From contig URUZ01000029.1 of assembly GCA_900551225.1 (NCBI GenBank), positions 1 through 22,341 on the forward strand: a DNA stretch of 22,341 nt, in the 5' to 3' direction. A program made the translations under genes and the position numbers. Each line of letters starts with the position of its first letter. Within the stretch, counting starts at the first letter, position 1. Positions 1 to 8,026 of this stretch are shown here, in pieces. Origin of the DNA: an uncultured Clostridium sp. (GTDB lineage Bacteria; Bacillota; Clostridia; Lachnospirales; Lachnospiraceae). Under the pieces are notes generated by a model. It saw nothing but the letters and a program-made list of their open reading frames with translations. It was not told where the DNA came from and did no database searches.

Positions 1-3000
1 GCTGGCCGTGACTGTGGCCGGCCCGTCAAACCGGTAATCCTGGGGCAGGATTGTCTCATCCCCGTCCAGAATCCCATCATTGTCTGTGTCTATAAACCAA
101 CCGTCAAAGCGGTAATACTGGCTTTCCGCCTCCGCCGCTGGCATGAGGCGTTTTTCTTTGATCTGCGCTAAGGTGTAGGACTTTTCCTGGCCCTCCGTTG
201 TGCCGTCATTGATCAGAATACTGGCCTTAAAGCTTCCGCCGGACAAGGACTGTACGTCAGGTGATACGTCCGCTCCGTCTCTGAGGGAGCCTCTCTGACC
301 TGCCTTGTAGGTGATATCGGCCCAATTGGCCGGAATTCGGTTATGGCGGTAGATCACCTGGGCATCGTCATTGGGCATGGTGCCGCCCCACTCATAATCC
401 ATTGAAGGGACAACCCAGATAGTTGCGCCGTCCGGCTTAACCAAACTATCTGTTACACTATAACCATACTGGTTCTGGTACTCGCCTCCCACCACGCTGT
501 CTGCCACATGGGGTCCAGATACCACCGGAGGGATGATATTTTTCAAATTGCTGTCCTGGGTATCATTATCCTCGTACTTCACAGCCAGCTCAAAGCCCTC
601 CAGGGTGGCTTCATAGAGATAGATCAGCCGCACCGGCTGATTGGGCATGACCCCGTTGTAGGCAAAGTTCTCGTCAAAGGTTCCGCTGACGCCGTATACG
701 TACTCTCCACCTAATTGACCGGTATAATCACCGTGTTCGAACCTGTAACCAGTGCACTTAAATCCGTAGACATCCACAGGCTGGGCAGTAATGGTATCCT
801 CTGGGAACAGAAGAGCCGTCTGTTCAGGGGCCACTGTATTAAAATTATTGGTTTCATGCCGGACTTCCAGGAGTGACCGCGCATCAGGGTCATCATACCT
901 GACCTTATAACGGTAGCGTATGGTTGCATCCTGTCCCGGCATTTTTCCGTTGAAGGTTCCCCCGGCGTTAAACTGGCCTAAGGGGACGGATGTGCCGCTG
1001 AAGTTATATTCAGTGGGGATTGTACCCGAATCATCCAGGCTCCAGTCATAGTTCTTTATGTTTTTCTTTTCCTCAACCAGCGGCGTCTCCACACTGTAGG
1101 CGTTTTCCATTGAAGTTGTATTAAATACAATATCTCCCGACTGGTTTGTGTGTTCCACCGTATAATTAAATGTTACATTTGGATCTGCCTCAAATATGGC
1201 GTAGTAGGTTACGGGCGCCGACGGGTAAACCGCGGGCAGACTTGTGATAAACTGTGGATTCTGCCAGTCATTTACTCTGCTCCATCCCTTAAAGATGTAA
1301 CCGTACCGGCTGGTGGTTGGAAGCAGGGCATTGACCGGGCTTCCCGCCGTACCCACCAGTGCAGGCGGCTCGGGTGTTCCGCCGTTGCTGTCGAAGATAA
1401 TCTGGGACCCAACCTTGCGGTATTCATAATTAACCGTCACATCCTGATTCGGCATGGTACCCGTAATCTTGCCGAAGGTAGCGCCCGGATTTAAATCTGC
1501 CTGAAGGGAAGGAGGCGTACTCTGCTCTATGATCACATCAGCCAGCTCATATCCAAGTATTCCTGGGGGTGCTGCTATATCCACGGCTTCCCCTGATCCT
1601 TTGGAAACTGCAGGAATCACCGGCGCACCTGTGATGGAGGCGCCCGTTTCGGCATCCCTCACAATAAAGCTGATCTGCATTCCGTTCCTCTTAATCACTG
1701 CGTTCTTGTCGTTTCCAGATCCTGCGCCCGCCAGGTTCTTTGTGCCCACTGACACATAGAGCCCTGTGCCGTCCTCCTTAGCCTGGTCTGCAAAGAAGTT
1801 GTCTGCAAATGGACTTGGAGCCGTGTCCACAGCGCTGCCTGCCAGCGGAACTGCCGCCTTGACCTCCTGTGCGGCCTCCGTGGAGATCCCCCCCGGCGAG
1901 GCGGCCGGCTGCTGTGCTGTTGTCACGCCGATTTTCGATGCGTTCAGATCCCCAGCTACGGTCACGGTCTTTCCGCTCTCCAGATACACATTGGCCTTTG
2001 CGCCGGATGGATTGAGGTTGTCCTCGATCATTACATCATTTATTACGCTGAACCGGCCTGTGCTGTTGAAGTAAACCGCCCCTTTCCCCTCCGATGTATT
2101 ACCCGACACTTTGCCGTAGTTCATGGATAGGGCGGCATTTCCCGTAATGTTCACCGCGCTGCCCTGGCTGGCCGCATTTCCGTGGCAGCCTGTAACATTG
2201 GCCCCGCTGTTGATCTCCAGCCTGCCGGAGGCCGCGGACAACAGCGGATCTGCAGTTGATTGCCCATTTCCATCCAGGACAATGTCCGTCAGCTTCAGCG
2301 TGGCGCCTGAAACATTGAACAGAGGCCCTGTGTAGGAGGGCGACCGCCTCAGTGCTTTAATATAATCCGCATTCCCGTTGGTGGGATTTCCATCCTTGTC
2401 ATAGTCTGTGCTGGCGATGGTGATATCCATATTGGAGCCGGATATCGTAATGGGTGCTGTGATATCACGACTGTCCATCACATAGATATAGCCCTTTTTA
2501 TTTCCGATTTTTCCCAGCGCGTAATCAATCGTATTAAAGGGTTTGCTGTATGTCCCGTCAGCTGAAGCAGCGTCCTGGCCATAACTATTCGACACATAAT
2601 AGGATGTATCCCTGACCGCGAAGGCTACCCGCTTATGTACCACTTCATATGGATGCAGCTGGAAATGCCATGAAAAGGCCACTTCCGAATCATAACCGGT
2701 AGACTGGCTGCCGCCTGCTTCTGTAAATACTCCATTTGACCAGTTACTGTATTGTCCTATGTACCTGGTTGTCGGCGGGGTAACACCAAGACTGTCATCA
2801 TTTGTAATACAGTCAAATGTCATTTGGTTATTGCTGTTTACCATATGGAAGCCACGGGCATTTTTATAGACAATGGCTCTGTCATCATTGTCTATCTGAA
2901 CGTCTGCACCGCTTCCCACCTTAATGGTTCTGCCTGCCGCTCCGCCCTGACCGTCCTTGTCATAGACATAATAATCTACAAATACATATTTATTATCAGG

Positions 3001-3381
3001 GCTGGGGGAGAGTGCAATTTTTAATTCCACACCGCCGGCAATCTGCTGCACTCCTCCATTTGTGGCTATATTGGCCTGGACCTTAGTATTGTTGCCAACC
3101 TGAATGTAAGTTCCATAGCCTCCCCAGCCATAGGTGGTCTTAATTCCACTCTGGCTGTAATCTGTCTGCCCGGCCTTCAGCCCGCACATATCAAACCGCG
3201 TATTGCTTAACCATTTATAGGCCGTTCCCTCACTGGCCCCATTCCCAAGGTTTTCCTCGGGAAGCTCTGTGGAGGCATATGCCGCCATTGTCAGATGGGA
3301 GGAAACCAGCACCACAAGCAGGCATACCGTCATCAGGCAGGACACAGCGCGTCTCCATGTCTGATAGATTTTCTTATTCAT
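1..3381 (-). CDS. Large secreted surface protein, beta-helix plus InlB/MucBP-like repeats (C-terminus beyond window)
   Basis: The frame is open from ATG at 3381 to the left edge: 1127 residues, no stop. AGGAGA precedes the ATG. Residues 1-36 form a signal peptide (basic start, LVVLV core, AYA cleavage site). Residues ~300-500 resemble a right-handed beta-helix, with short runs such as VNITGNAALSMNYGKVSGN. Residues ~655-731 resemble a Listeria-Bacteroides (InlB B, Flg_new) repeat: IIFDSNGGT, then YIFKGWS, then YYAIFEA. Four units end in a G-x-MP(N/G)-x-x-(V/A) motif with methionines at ~643, 814, 912 and 1002, as in Ig/MucBP-like stalks. Near the edge a DTDNDGILDGDE stretch resembles a calcium-binding loop. 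A role as an adhesin or surface-exposed stalk is inferred. It is the last visible gene of the operon behind the invertible promoter, 21 bp after the previous gene. The wall anchor, if any, lies outside the window. Confidence 0.85.
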   Translation of the reverse strand, partial: MNKKIYQTWRRAVSCLMTVCLLVVLVSSHLTMAAYASTELPEENLGNGASEGTAYKWLSNTRFDMCGLKAGQTDYSQSGIKTTYGWGGYGTYIQVGNNTKVQANIATNGGVQQIAGGVELKIALSPSPDNKYVFVDYYVYDKDGQGGAAGRTIKVGSGADVQIDNDDRAIVYKNARGFHMVNSNNQMTFDCITNDDSLGVTPPTTRYIGQYSNWSNGVFTEAGGSQSTGYDSEVAFSWHFQLHPYEVVHKRVAFAVRDTSYYVSNSYGQDAASADGTYSKPFNTIDYALGKIGNKKGYIYVMDSRDITAPITISGSNMDITIASTDYDKDGNPTNGNADYIKALRRSPSYTGPLFNVSGATLKLTDIVLDGNGQSTADPLLSAASGRLEINSGANVTGCHGNAASQGSAVNITGNAALSMNYGKVSGNTSEGKGAVYFNSTGRFSVINDVMIEDNLNPSGAKANVYLESGKTVTVAGDLNASKIGVTTAQQPAASPGGISTEAAQEVKAAVPLAGSAVDTAPSPFADNFFADQAKEDGTGLYVSVGTKNLAGAGSGNDKNAVIKRNGMQISFIVRDAETGASITGAPVIPAVSKGSGEAVDIAAPPGILGYELADVIIEQSTPPSLQADLNPGATFGKITGTMPNQDVTVNYEYRKVGSQIIFDSNGGTPEPPALVGTAGSPVNALLPTTSRYGYIFKGWSRVNDWQNPQFITSLPAVYPSAPVTYYAIFEADPNVTFNYTVEHTNQSGDIVFNTTSMENAYSVETPLVEEKKNIKNYDWSLDDSGTIPTEYNFSGTSVPLGQFNAGGTFNGKMPGQDATIRYRYKVRYDDPDARSLLEVRHETNNFNTVAPEQTALLFPEDTITAQPVDVYGFKCTGYRFEHGDYTGQLGGEYVYGVSGTFDENFAYNGVMPNQPVRLIYLYEATLEGFELAVKYEDNDTQDSNLKNIIPPVVSGPHVADSVVGGEYQNQYGYSVTDSLVKPDGATIWVVPSMDYEWGGTMPNDDAQVIYRHNRIPANWADITYKAGQRGSLRDGADVSPDVQSLSGGSFKASILINDGTTEGQEKSYTLAQIKEKRLMPAAEAESQYYRFDGWFIDTDNDGILDGDETILPQDYRFDGPATVTAS

Positions 3382-3402
3382 ATGTCACATCATCTCCTGC
3401 TC

Positions 3403-5043
3403 TTAAAAATTTAATTTCTGTTCATCCACAAGCCCGTCAAGTATTGGAGGGGTGTCCGTTCCCACGATCAAGCCGCCTGCATACTTGTCTTCCTTGTTCT
3501 TGGAATCATAGTGATAGAAGCCGGGGCCTTCCTCGCCGTTGTACCATCTGGGCTTATACTCATCCTCCACCCTGGCGGCAAACCGGCCGTTGAGAAGGAT
3601 CAGCCATCCCCCATCCTTGTCCTTAATCACCTTTTTGTCTCCTGATGCAAGCTTGCCGTTGGTGTTCACCACCCGGTAAGAATCCTCATTCTCCTGGACA
3701 ACGCCGTATCCATACTCCTCATCTGCTTCCAGCCTGAGACCATTTATATAGAAGGAATCCTTTACCCGCTTCAGCTGGTTCCTGTTACCGTAGGCCACGC
3801 CATTGCTCTTAAATCCAAAAGTATGGACCCCGTCTCCCAGCTCTATCTTCACCTCATATCCGGTCTGCATGGAGCCGTCATTGAGCTCATCCGGTGAAAA
3901 GAAGTATAGGTCCGCCTTCTCGTCCCCATAGATATTCCCTTCTGTAAAATCAGTTGACGACCAGGCATCCGGATCATACTGGGCCACAAACGTACTGCGG
4001 CTGTCGAAAAGGACAAAGCCTGTCTGCATTCTTCCCAGTCCGTCAAAAGCATAGTAGCGGTTGTTTACTTTTCTTATTTTATTGCGGTACACCTCTCCGT
4101 TCTGGTCCGTGCGCCACCAGCTGTACTCCCCGTCTTCATAATCGCCTGCCATAAGGTTCTCCGACGGATACATCCAAAACCAGGCGTTTCTCAAAAGGCT
4201 GCCGCCGTCATAACCTGCAAAGAACTTGGCAGACACATCGCTGGTGGGGTTGCTCTTATCCGCGTTGCTGATGCTGGCCACCTTGCTCCACCAGGGAAGC
4301 ATAATCCCGTACTCGTCAAATCCATAGGTCCCCCCATTGATATTCCGCTGCAGCATACGGTCTCCATTGCTCTTCACTTTCTTGGAACGGTCATTAAAAT
4401 ACAGCCATATCTGGTCATACTCGCCGTAATCCCTTCCGCTGATATCGCTGGATAAATCCTCCAGCCCTTTTAAATCCATATCCGCATAATCCAGCCAGCT
4501 TTCCGTTCTCAACGCCCCGTCCTCATCCGCGTAATAAACGCCCTCCTCCAACGGGTTGTCATCTTCATCCAGCGGCTCTCCATCCTCGTCAAACCAGCCG
4601 GTCAGCAGGCGTCCGCTCTCGTCAAATATGTAGGTCTTTCCATCTACGTTTTTCTTAAACGAAGATCCGCTCCTCCGGTATGCCTTGCCGTTCCCGCCAA
4701 AGTAATACCAGCCGGCCTCATGCCCCAGGTCGTCAGATTCCTCTGTCAGGACCCATTTGCTCTCAGCCCTCATCCCTGTCTCATCCACATAGTACAGCGC
4801 GTTTCCCTGCTCCACAAAGCAGTTTTTCAGCATGATACCGTCAGACCCCAGATAAAACCAGGACTCCTTGGACTGCCTCCACACATTCTGTACCGGCGTA
4901 TCATTTTCATCCAGGTACTTCCATTCCTCGCCCTCATTGTTCCATCCTTCCACTGCATAAGCGGTCCCTGCCTCTATACCGGTCAGGGTCGCAGCGGTGA
5001 TAACCAGAGCCGAAGCCATGACAATGATTTTCCTTTTTTTCAT
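3403..5043 (-). CDS. Secreted cell-wall-binding repeat protein
   Basis: 546 residues. ATG at 5043 is preceded by GGAAGG on the minus strand. Residues 1-30 are a signal peptide ending AYA. The rest is built of aromatic/glycine repeats of the choline-binding or cell-wall-binding type, for example WKYLDENDTPVQNVW, WFYLGSDGIMLKNCF, YYVDETGMRAESKWV, YIFDESGRLLTGWF and YAFDGLGRMQTGFV. Such repeats bind teichoic or other wall polymers in Clostridia and streptococci. No catalytic domain is recognisable, so a structural or wall-attachment role is inferred. The protein is rich in Asp, Glu and Tyr. It lies 41 bp after the 3D-domain gene and 21 bp before the large surface protein, so the two surface proteins are probably co-transcribed. 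Its partner may be the downstream adhesin. Confidence 0.85.
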   Translation of the reverse strand: MKKRKIIVMASALVITAATLTGIEAGTAYAVEGWNNEGEEWKYLDENDTPVQNVWRQSKESWFYLGSDGIMLKNCFVEQGNALYYVDETGMRAESKWVLTEESDDLGHEAGWYYFGGNGKAYRRSGSSFKKNVDGKTYIFDESGRLLTGWFDEDGEPLDEDDNPLEEGVYYADEDGALRTESWLDYADMDLKGLEDLSSDISGRDYGEYDQIWLYFNDRSKKVKSNGDRMLQRNINGGTYGFDEYGIMLPWWSKVASISNADKSNPTSDVSAKFFAGYDGGSLLRNAWFWMYPSENLMAGDYEDGEYSWWRTDQNGEVYRNKIRKVNNRYYAFDGLGRMQTGFVLFDSRSTFVAQYDPDAWSSTDFTEGNIYGDEKADLYFFSPDELNDGSMQTGYEVKIELGDGVHTFGFKSNGVAYGNRNQLKRVKDSFYINGLRLEADEEYGYGVVQENEDSYRVVNTNGKLASGDKKVIKDKDGGWLILLNGRFAARVEDEYKPRWYNGEEGPGFYHYDSKNKEDKYAGGLIVGTDTPPILDGLVDEQKLNF

Positions 5044-5084
5044 CCTGCTATCCTTCCAATTCCACTTAAAATATCTATAACCCT

Positions 5085-5930
5085 TTATAAGGGATTGTAT
5101 GATTCCTTCAGATACACAGGTTTTTCCTTGCAGCCATAGCGCACCGCCTCCTCGTGTGTATCAAAATAAATGTCCAGCCGGTTCCCTTTAATGGCATTTC
5201 CCGTGTCCTCTGCCAGATAGGTCACACCGTCTATTACCAGTAATGTCCCAAGAGGTACCACGGACGGGTCCACCGCGATCGTATAACCCTGTTTTGGCAC
5301 TGTCTCTGTTTTTGTCAGCTTTTCACGTTTCTCTCCGCAGCACAGCTCACAGCTGCAGTAGGCAGTGACCTCAAACGTTCCCAAGAATCCCGACTCCTTC
5401 GCCGGATCAGGTGAATGCCTGTAAACGGCCGCCGTTTTTCTCCCGTAAAGCATGGCTTCCTCAAAACTGTCATAATAGATTCGCAGCTTTTCACTGGCAT
5501 TCTCATCCACTTTGTCCTCTATCACATACCTGTTTCCATCAACCAGCACCGTGTCCCCGATTTTAAAAAGCGACAGCGCTCCGGCCGCTGTATGTCCCTC
5601 CATGGGTACATCCCCGGAATATGTAAATGTCCTTCCATCCGAACAGTAGGCCGCTACCTCAAAATCTCCCATATATTGGAAATCAGCTTCCGCTGCCAGC
5701 TCCGGCTCCGCCTTTGCCTCATCGGTTCCTCCACGCAGCACTTCCACCAGATAGGGGCGTTCAAATGTGCCCCGGGCTGCACCTGTATTCAACTGTGCAA
5801 AGGCTATTCCCACTGCCAGCATGGCCATACAGCCCCCAATCACAAATGGTCCAATCAGTTTCCTGGCCATCATCCGTCTCTGATTCGCTCTTCTGAATTC
5901 AGTCATCCGATGCCCGCTATTCTTATCCAT
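5085..5930 (-). CDS. Membrane-anchored protein with two 3D (double-psi barrel) domains, the first degenerate
   Basis: 281 residues. I chose ATG at 5930 because GGGGGAG sits 5 nt upstream; the longer frame to 5984 would overlap the previous gene. Residues ~26-45 are one membrane segment, so the protein is exported and N-terminally anchored. Residues ~184-273 are a full 3D domain: EVTAYCSCELCCG, AVDPSVVPLGT, AEDTGNAIKGNRLDIYF, with aspartates at 221, 242 and 253. This domain occurs in YabE/Rpf-like and MltA-type peptidoglycan-active proteins. Residues ~88-170 repeat the fold (DFEVAAYCS, GDTVLVDGNRYVIEDK, LRIYYDSFEEAMLYG) but keep only the middle aspartate. Cell-wall cleavage or remodelling is inferred from the family. 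It is the second gene of the surface operon, 16 bp after the transglutaminase-like gene. Confidence 0.85.
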   Translation of the reverse strand: MDKNSGHRMTEFRRANQRRMMARKLIGPFVIGGCMAMLAVGIAFAQLNTGAARGTFERPYLVEVLRGGTDEAKAEPELAAEADFQYMGDFEVAAYCSDGRTFTYSGDVPMEGHTAAGALSLFKIGDTVLVDGNRYVIEDKVDENASEKLRIYYDSFEEAMLYGRKTAAVYRHSPDPAKESGFLGTFEVTAYCSCELCCGEKREKLTKTETVPKQGYTIAVDPSVVPLGTLLVIDGVTYLAEDTGNAIKGNRLDIYFDTHEEAVRYGCKEKPVYLKESYNPL

Positions 5931-5946
5931 CAGACTCCCCCCAAAC

Positions 5947-6717
5947 TCACAGTGTGTTATGCATGGGATCTGCGTCCATCTCATCCTGCGTCAAAAACTT
6001 CCACGTGCTGCTGCCTAAACACTTATCCCATGTAATATCACAATACTTCCATCCGCCATCCAGCCATACTCTGTTCCAGGCGTGGTCTGCCCGGTAGACA
6101 GGTTCGCACACCAGCCCAGCGGTTCTGCACAATGACAGGTAGGCGGATACATAGCCCCAGCAGACCGCACTGCCCTCCATCACAGCATCGTAAATGGTCT
6201 TATTCTGCAGGGTCCGGTCATAGGTAACGTTGTTATAGATCCAATCATAGAAAAACTCTGCTTTCTCCTGGTCTCCCATTCCCTGTCCCGCTTCCACAAT
6301 CTGTGCCAGCCTGTCCCGGACCTGCCCATGCTGCTGCGCCGCCCTCTCCGGGTCTGCGCAGGACAGCAATATATAATATTTCCCGCCGGTATTGGCCGAA
6401 TGCAATGTGACCGGCTCCCTGCCCAGGTAAATATAGCGGTAGAAATATTTACCAAATGTGTGGGCAGCCTCCGCAGAGTCGAAGCTGACCCCTGTTTTAA
6501 TATAGCCGCCGGACAGAATCCCTGATTTCAGATCCTCTATCAGGGCCGCCCCCTGGCGCTCAAACTCCACATTACGGGCAGTCATGTCATTTGCAGACTG
6601 TCCCAGCCCAGCCGATGCCTGCGCCGGATTTTCCATTCCGCCAGCAGCCATGGTCTGGCAAAAAATCATGTTGACAGCAAAGGCCAGAAGAATTCCTGCC
6701 TGCCTGATCCTCTTCAC
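5947..6717 (-). CDS. Secreted transglutaminase-like (papain-fold) protein
   Basis: 256 residues from a GTG at 6717. I prefer this start because a G-rich Shine-Dalgarno (GGGGGTGGGGG) lies 5 nt upstream and the next residues, MKRIRQAGILLAFAV, begin a clear signal peptide. An upstream TTG at 6798 would place the start inside the invertible DNA and has no ribosome site. The C-terminal domain has the transglutaminase-like triad: Cys186 in GSAVCWGYVSAYLSLC, His212 in DHAWNRVWLDG and Asp227 in WKYCDITWD. Bacterial members act as cysteine peptidases or crosslinking enzymes on peptides or cell-wall material; the substrate here is unknown. It is the first gene of the operon, and the 5' leader reaches into the left inverted repeat. 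Confidence 0.85.
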   Translation of the reverse strand: MKRIRQAGILLAFAVNMIFCQTMAAGGMENPAQASAGLGQSANDMTARNVEFERQGAALIEDLKSGILSGGYIKTGVSFDSAEAAHTFGKYFYRYIYLGREPVTLHSANTGGKYYILLSCADPERAAQQHGQVRDRLAQIVEAGQGMGDQEKAEFFYDWIYNNVTYDRTLQNKTIYDAVMEGSAVCWGYVSAYLSLCRTAGLVCEPVYRADHAWNRVWLDGGWKYCDITWDKCLGSSTWKFLTQDEMDADPMHNTL

Positions 6718-6747
6718 TTTTACCCCCACCCCCAATGCACGCCGATT

Positions 6748-6773
6748 TACAACAGAATATCTCTTTTGTTGTA
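6748..6773 (+). repeat. Left inverted repeat, recombinase core site
   Basis: This is an exact reverse complement of 6976-7001. On the plus strand it reads TACAACA, a 12-bp spacer GAATATCTCTTT, then TGTTGTA. The arms here extend to 9 bp (TTTACAACA at 6746-6754 and TGTTGTAAA at 6767-6775). The spacer is asymmetric, which gives the site direction. It lies just upstream of the ribosome site of the transglutaminase-like gene. Confidence 0.93.
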
Positions 6774-6915
6774 AACCCTTGGGGAGGGGGAGTATCAATT
6801 TTAGCGATTCTGGGAGTTATTAAAAGATTTCAGGTGAATTTTACATGATAACTAAATAGGCCTGGTTTTTGATAGAACCTGGTCTAATTGCCGTGTCGAT
6901 ATTTGTCGAAATAGG

Positions 6916-6944
6916 TAGAAATATATTGAAATATGTAGTATACT
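6916..6944 (+). promoter_or_regulatory. Candidate sigma-A promoter inside the invertible segment (currently pointing right)
   Basis: TAGAAA at 6916-6921, a 17-bp spacer, and TATACT at 6939-6944, in a very AT-rich context; the start would be near 6951. In the present orientation it would transcribe antisense into the end of the recombinase gene. After inversion it would drive the envelope operon with a leader of about 80 nt. The -35 matches consensus at 4 of 6 positions and the -10 at 5 of 6. I saw no equally good promoter on the minus strand of the segment. Confidence 0.6.
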
Positions 6945-6974
6945 ATAAAAAGCTTTATTAAATTATTGCTCCAT

Positions 6975-7856
6975 CTACAACAAAAGAGATATTCTGTTGT
7001 ACGGCACTTCTATCAGTCCCATATTTTCCAGCTGTTTCCGATGTTTACTCCCACTTTCAATTGTATAAATGCGGGTCGTATTGATATCCCTGTGCCCCAG
7101 TATATCTGCCAGCTTTGATAAATCTTTGGTTATTTCATAATAGGTTCTGGCAAACAGATGCCTTAAATTATGCGGGAACACTTTCTCCCTGCCCACCTTG
7201 GCCTCAAAGGCAAGATCTTTCATCTGACGCCATATATTGCTTCTGTCCATGGCTTTTCCGCTTCTTGTCACAAATATCATGCCATCTTTTATCTCATTGT
7301 GATCGGCATATTCCTGAAGCAGCTGGCACAGCCGTCTTGTCAGCAGAACGGTCCTGATCCGTCCCTTGCAGTCCACCTCAGCCTGCCCTTTCCGGATGGC
7401 GGCCACTGTGATAAAGGGCAGTTCCGACACGCGGATTCCGCTGGAACAGATAGTCTCCAGCAGCAGGGCCAGCCTTTCATTTCCCTTTGCCATTGCTGTT
7501 TTAACCAGACGATGGTACTCCTGTTTTGACAGCTCCCTGCTTTCCGGACAGAAGGTACATTTGCTGATTTTTAAAAATCTGATTCTGCAGTCGTTCCACT
7601 GGCAATATCTGAAGAATCCGTTCAGCGCAGCCAAGGCCCCGTTCACAGTAACCGGCGCCAGCTTTTCACGCAGGAACCCCTTCCATAGGATCACCAGATC
7701 CTTAGTTACCGGCCTGCCTGCCAAAAAATCCATAAATTGTACCAAACGGTATTCATAATTTTGAACGGTTTCTCTGCTTCTTTCGCACTGATCCAGCCAC
7801 ACACAATAATCTCTGATGATCTGAGTTGTTAATATCCGATTCTCAATTTTTTTCAT
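6975..7856 (-). CDS. Tyrosine site-specific recombinase (DNA invertase of the phase switch)
   Basis: 293 residues from ATG at 7856, chosen because AGGAGG sits 5 nt upstream; a TTG at 7880 is the alternative. The N-terminal half is a SAM-like core-binding domain (TVQNYEYRLVQFMDFL). The C-terminal half has the full catalytic set: Arg142 (SSGIRVSEL), Lys164 (DCKGRIR), His229 and Arg232 (HNLRHLFA), His255 (LGHRD) and the nucleophile Tyr264 (TRIYT). Its length is typical of XerC/D-like recombinases and of the invertases that flip promoters in gut Clostridia and Bacteroides. It lacks an arm-binding domain and has no phage genes nearby. The stop codon and last eight codons lie in the right inverted repeat, so gene and site are physically fused. 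The likely role is inversion of 6748-7001. Confidence 0.9.
   Translation of the reverse strand: MKKIENRILTTQIIRDYCVWLDQCERSRETVQNYEYRLVQFMDFLAGRPVTKDLVILWKGFLREKLAPVTVNGALAALNGFFRYCQWNDCRIRFLKISKCTFCPESRELSKQEYHRLVKTAMAKGNERLALLLETICSSGIRVSELPFITVAAIRKGQAEVDCKGRIRTVLLTRRLCQLLQEYADHNEIKDGMIFVTRSGKAMDRSNIWRQMKDLAFEAKVGREKVFPHNLRHLFARTYYEITKDLSKLADILGHRDINTTRIYTIESGSKHRKQLENMGLIEVPYNRISLLL
6976..7001 (-). repeat. Right inverted repeat, recombinase core site inside the recombinase gene
   Basis: On the plus strand it reads TACAACA, spacer AAAGAGATATTC, TGTTGTA, the exact inverse of the left repeat. It encodes the last residues of the recombinase (YNRISLLL) and most of its stop codon. After inversion the adjoining base changes so that TAG becomes TAA, leaving the protein unchanged. 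Confidence 0.93.
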
Positions 7857-7932
7857 GCTTGCCTCCTGCTGATGTTTCAATTTATTTGTAGTTTGTCCGA
7901 GCAGACAAAGATCATTCTATAATTATTTAATA

Positions 7933-7960
7933 TTTCCATCACATTTCCATCACATTTTCC
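7933..7960. repeat. Tandem 11-bp repeat upstream of the recombinase
   Basis: TTTCCATCACA occurs twice head to tail (7933-7943 and 7944-7954), followed by a partial third copy. It lies about 80 bp upstream of the recombinase start. It could be a regulator-binding site or slippage-prone DNA; the function is unknown. Confidence 0.6.
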
Positions 7961-8026
7961 GTCTAAAACTATACCCTATACAGTTTCACACCAAGTCATA
8001 GCCTGCAAATCAGATTTCAGTACCAC

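Larger units (their letters stand above)
6748..7001. mobile_element. Invertible promoter segment (phase switch)
   Basis: 254 bp bounded by perfect 26-bp inverted repeats. The 202-bp interior (6774-6975) is strongly AT-rich and has no credible gene. It holds a promoter pointing rightward, toward the 3' end of the recombinase gene and away from the envelope operon. Because the two repeats are identical and opposed, recombination between them inverts the interior. Mirror positions are 13749 minus x, so the predicted start site near 6951 would move to about 6798 and read leftward into the operon. Only one orientation is visible, so inversion is inferred from repeat structure, neighbouring recombinase and promoter position. 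Confidence 0.85.

Noticed and set aside
5081..5093. CCCTTTATAAGGG hairpin at the end of the 3D-domain gene as a terminator
   Set aside because: The stem is only 5 bp, AT-rich, overlaps the stop codon and is not followed by a clear T-run; the next gene starts 41 bp on and looks co-transcribed.
6718..6798. Longer transglutaminase-like protein starting at TTG 6798
   Set aside because: The extra residues would be encoded by the inverted repeat and invertible DNA, lack a ribosome site, and would precede a good signal peptide that starts at GTG 6717.
6866..6912. Minus-strand promoter in the present orientation (TCGACA with TAGACC)
   Set aside because: The -35 is good but the -10 matches only 3 of 6 positions, so it is not a convincing alternative to the plus-strand promoter.
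6975..7856. Prophage or integrative element integrase
   Set aside because: There are no phage, relaxase or attachment-site features around it, it lacks an arm-binding domain, and the paired inverted repeats indicate a local inversion role.
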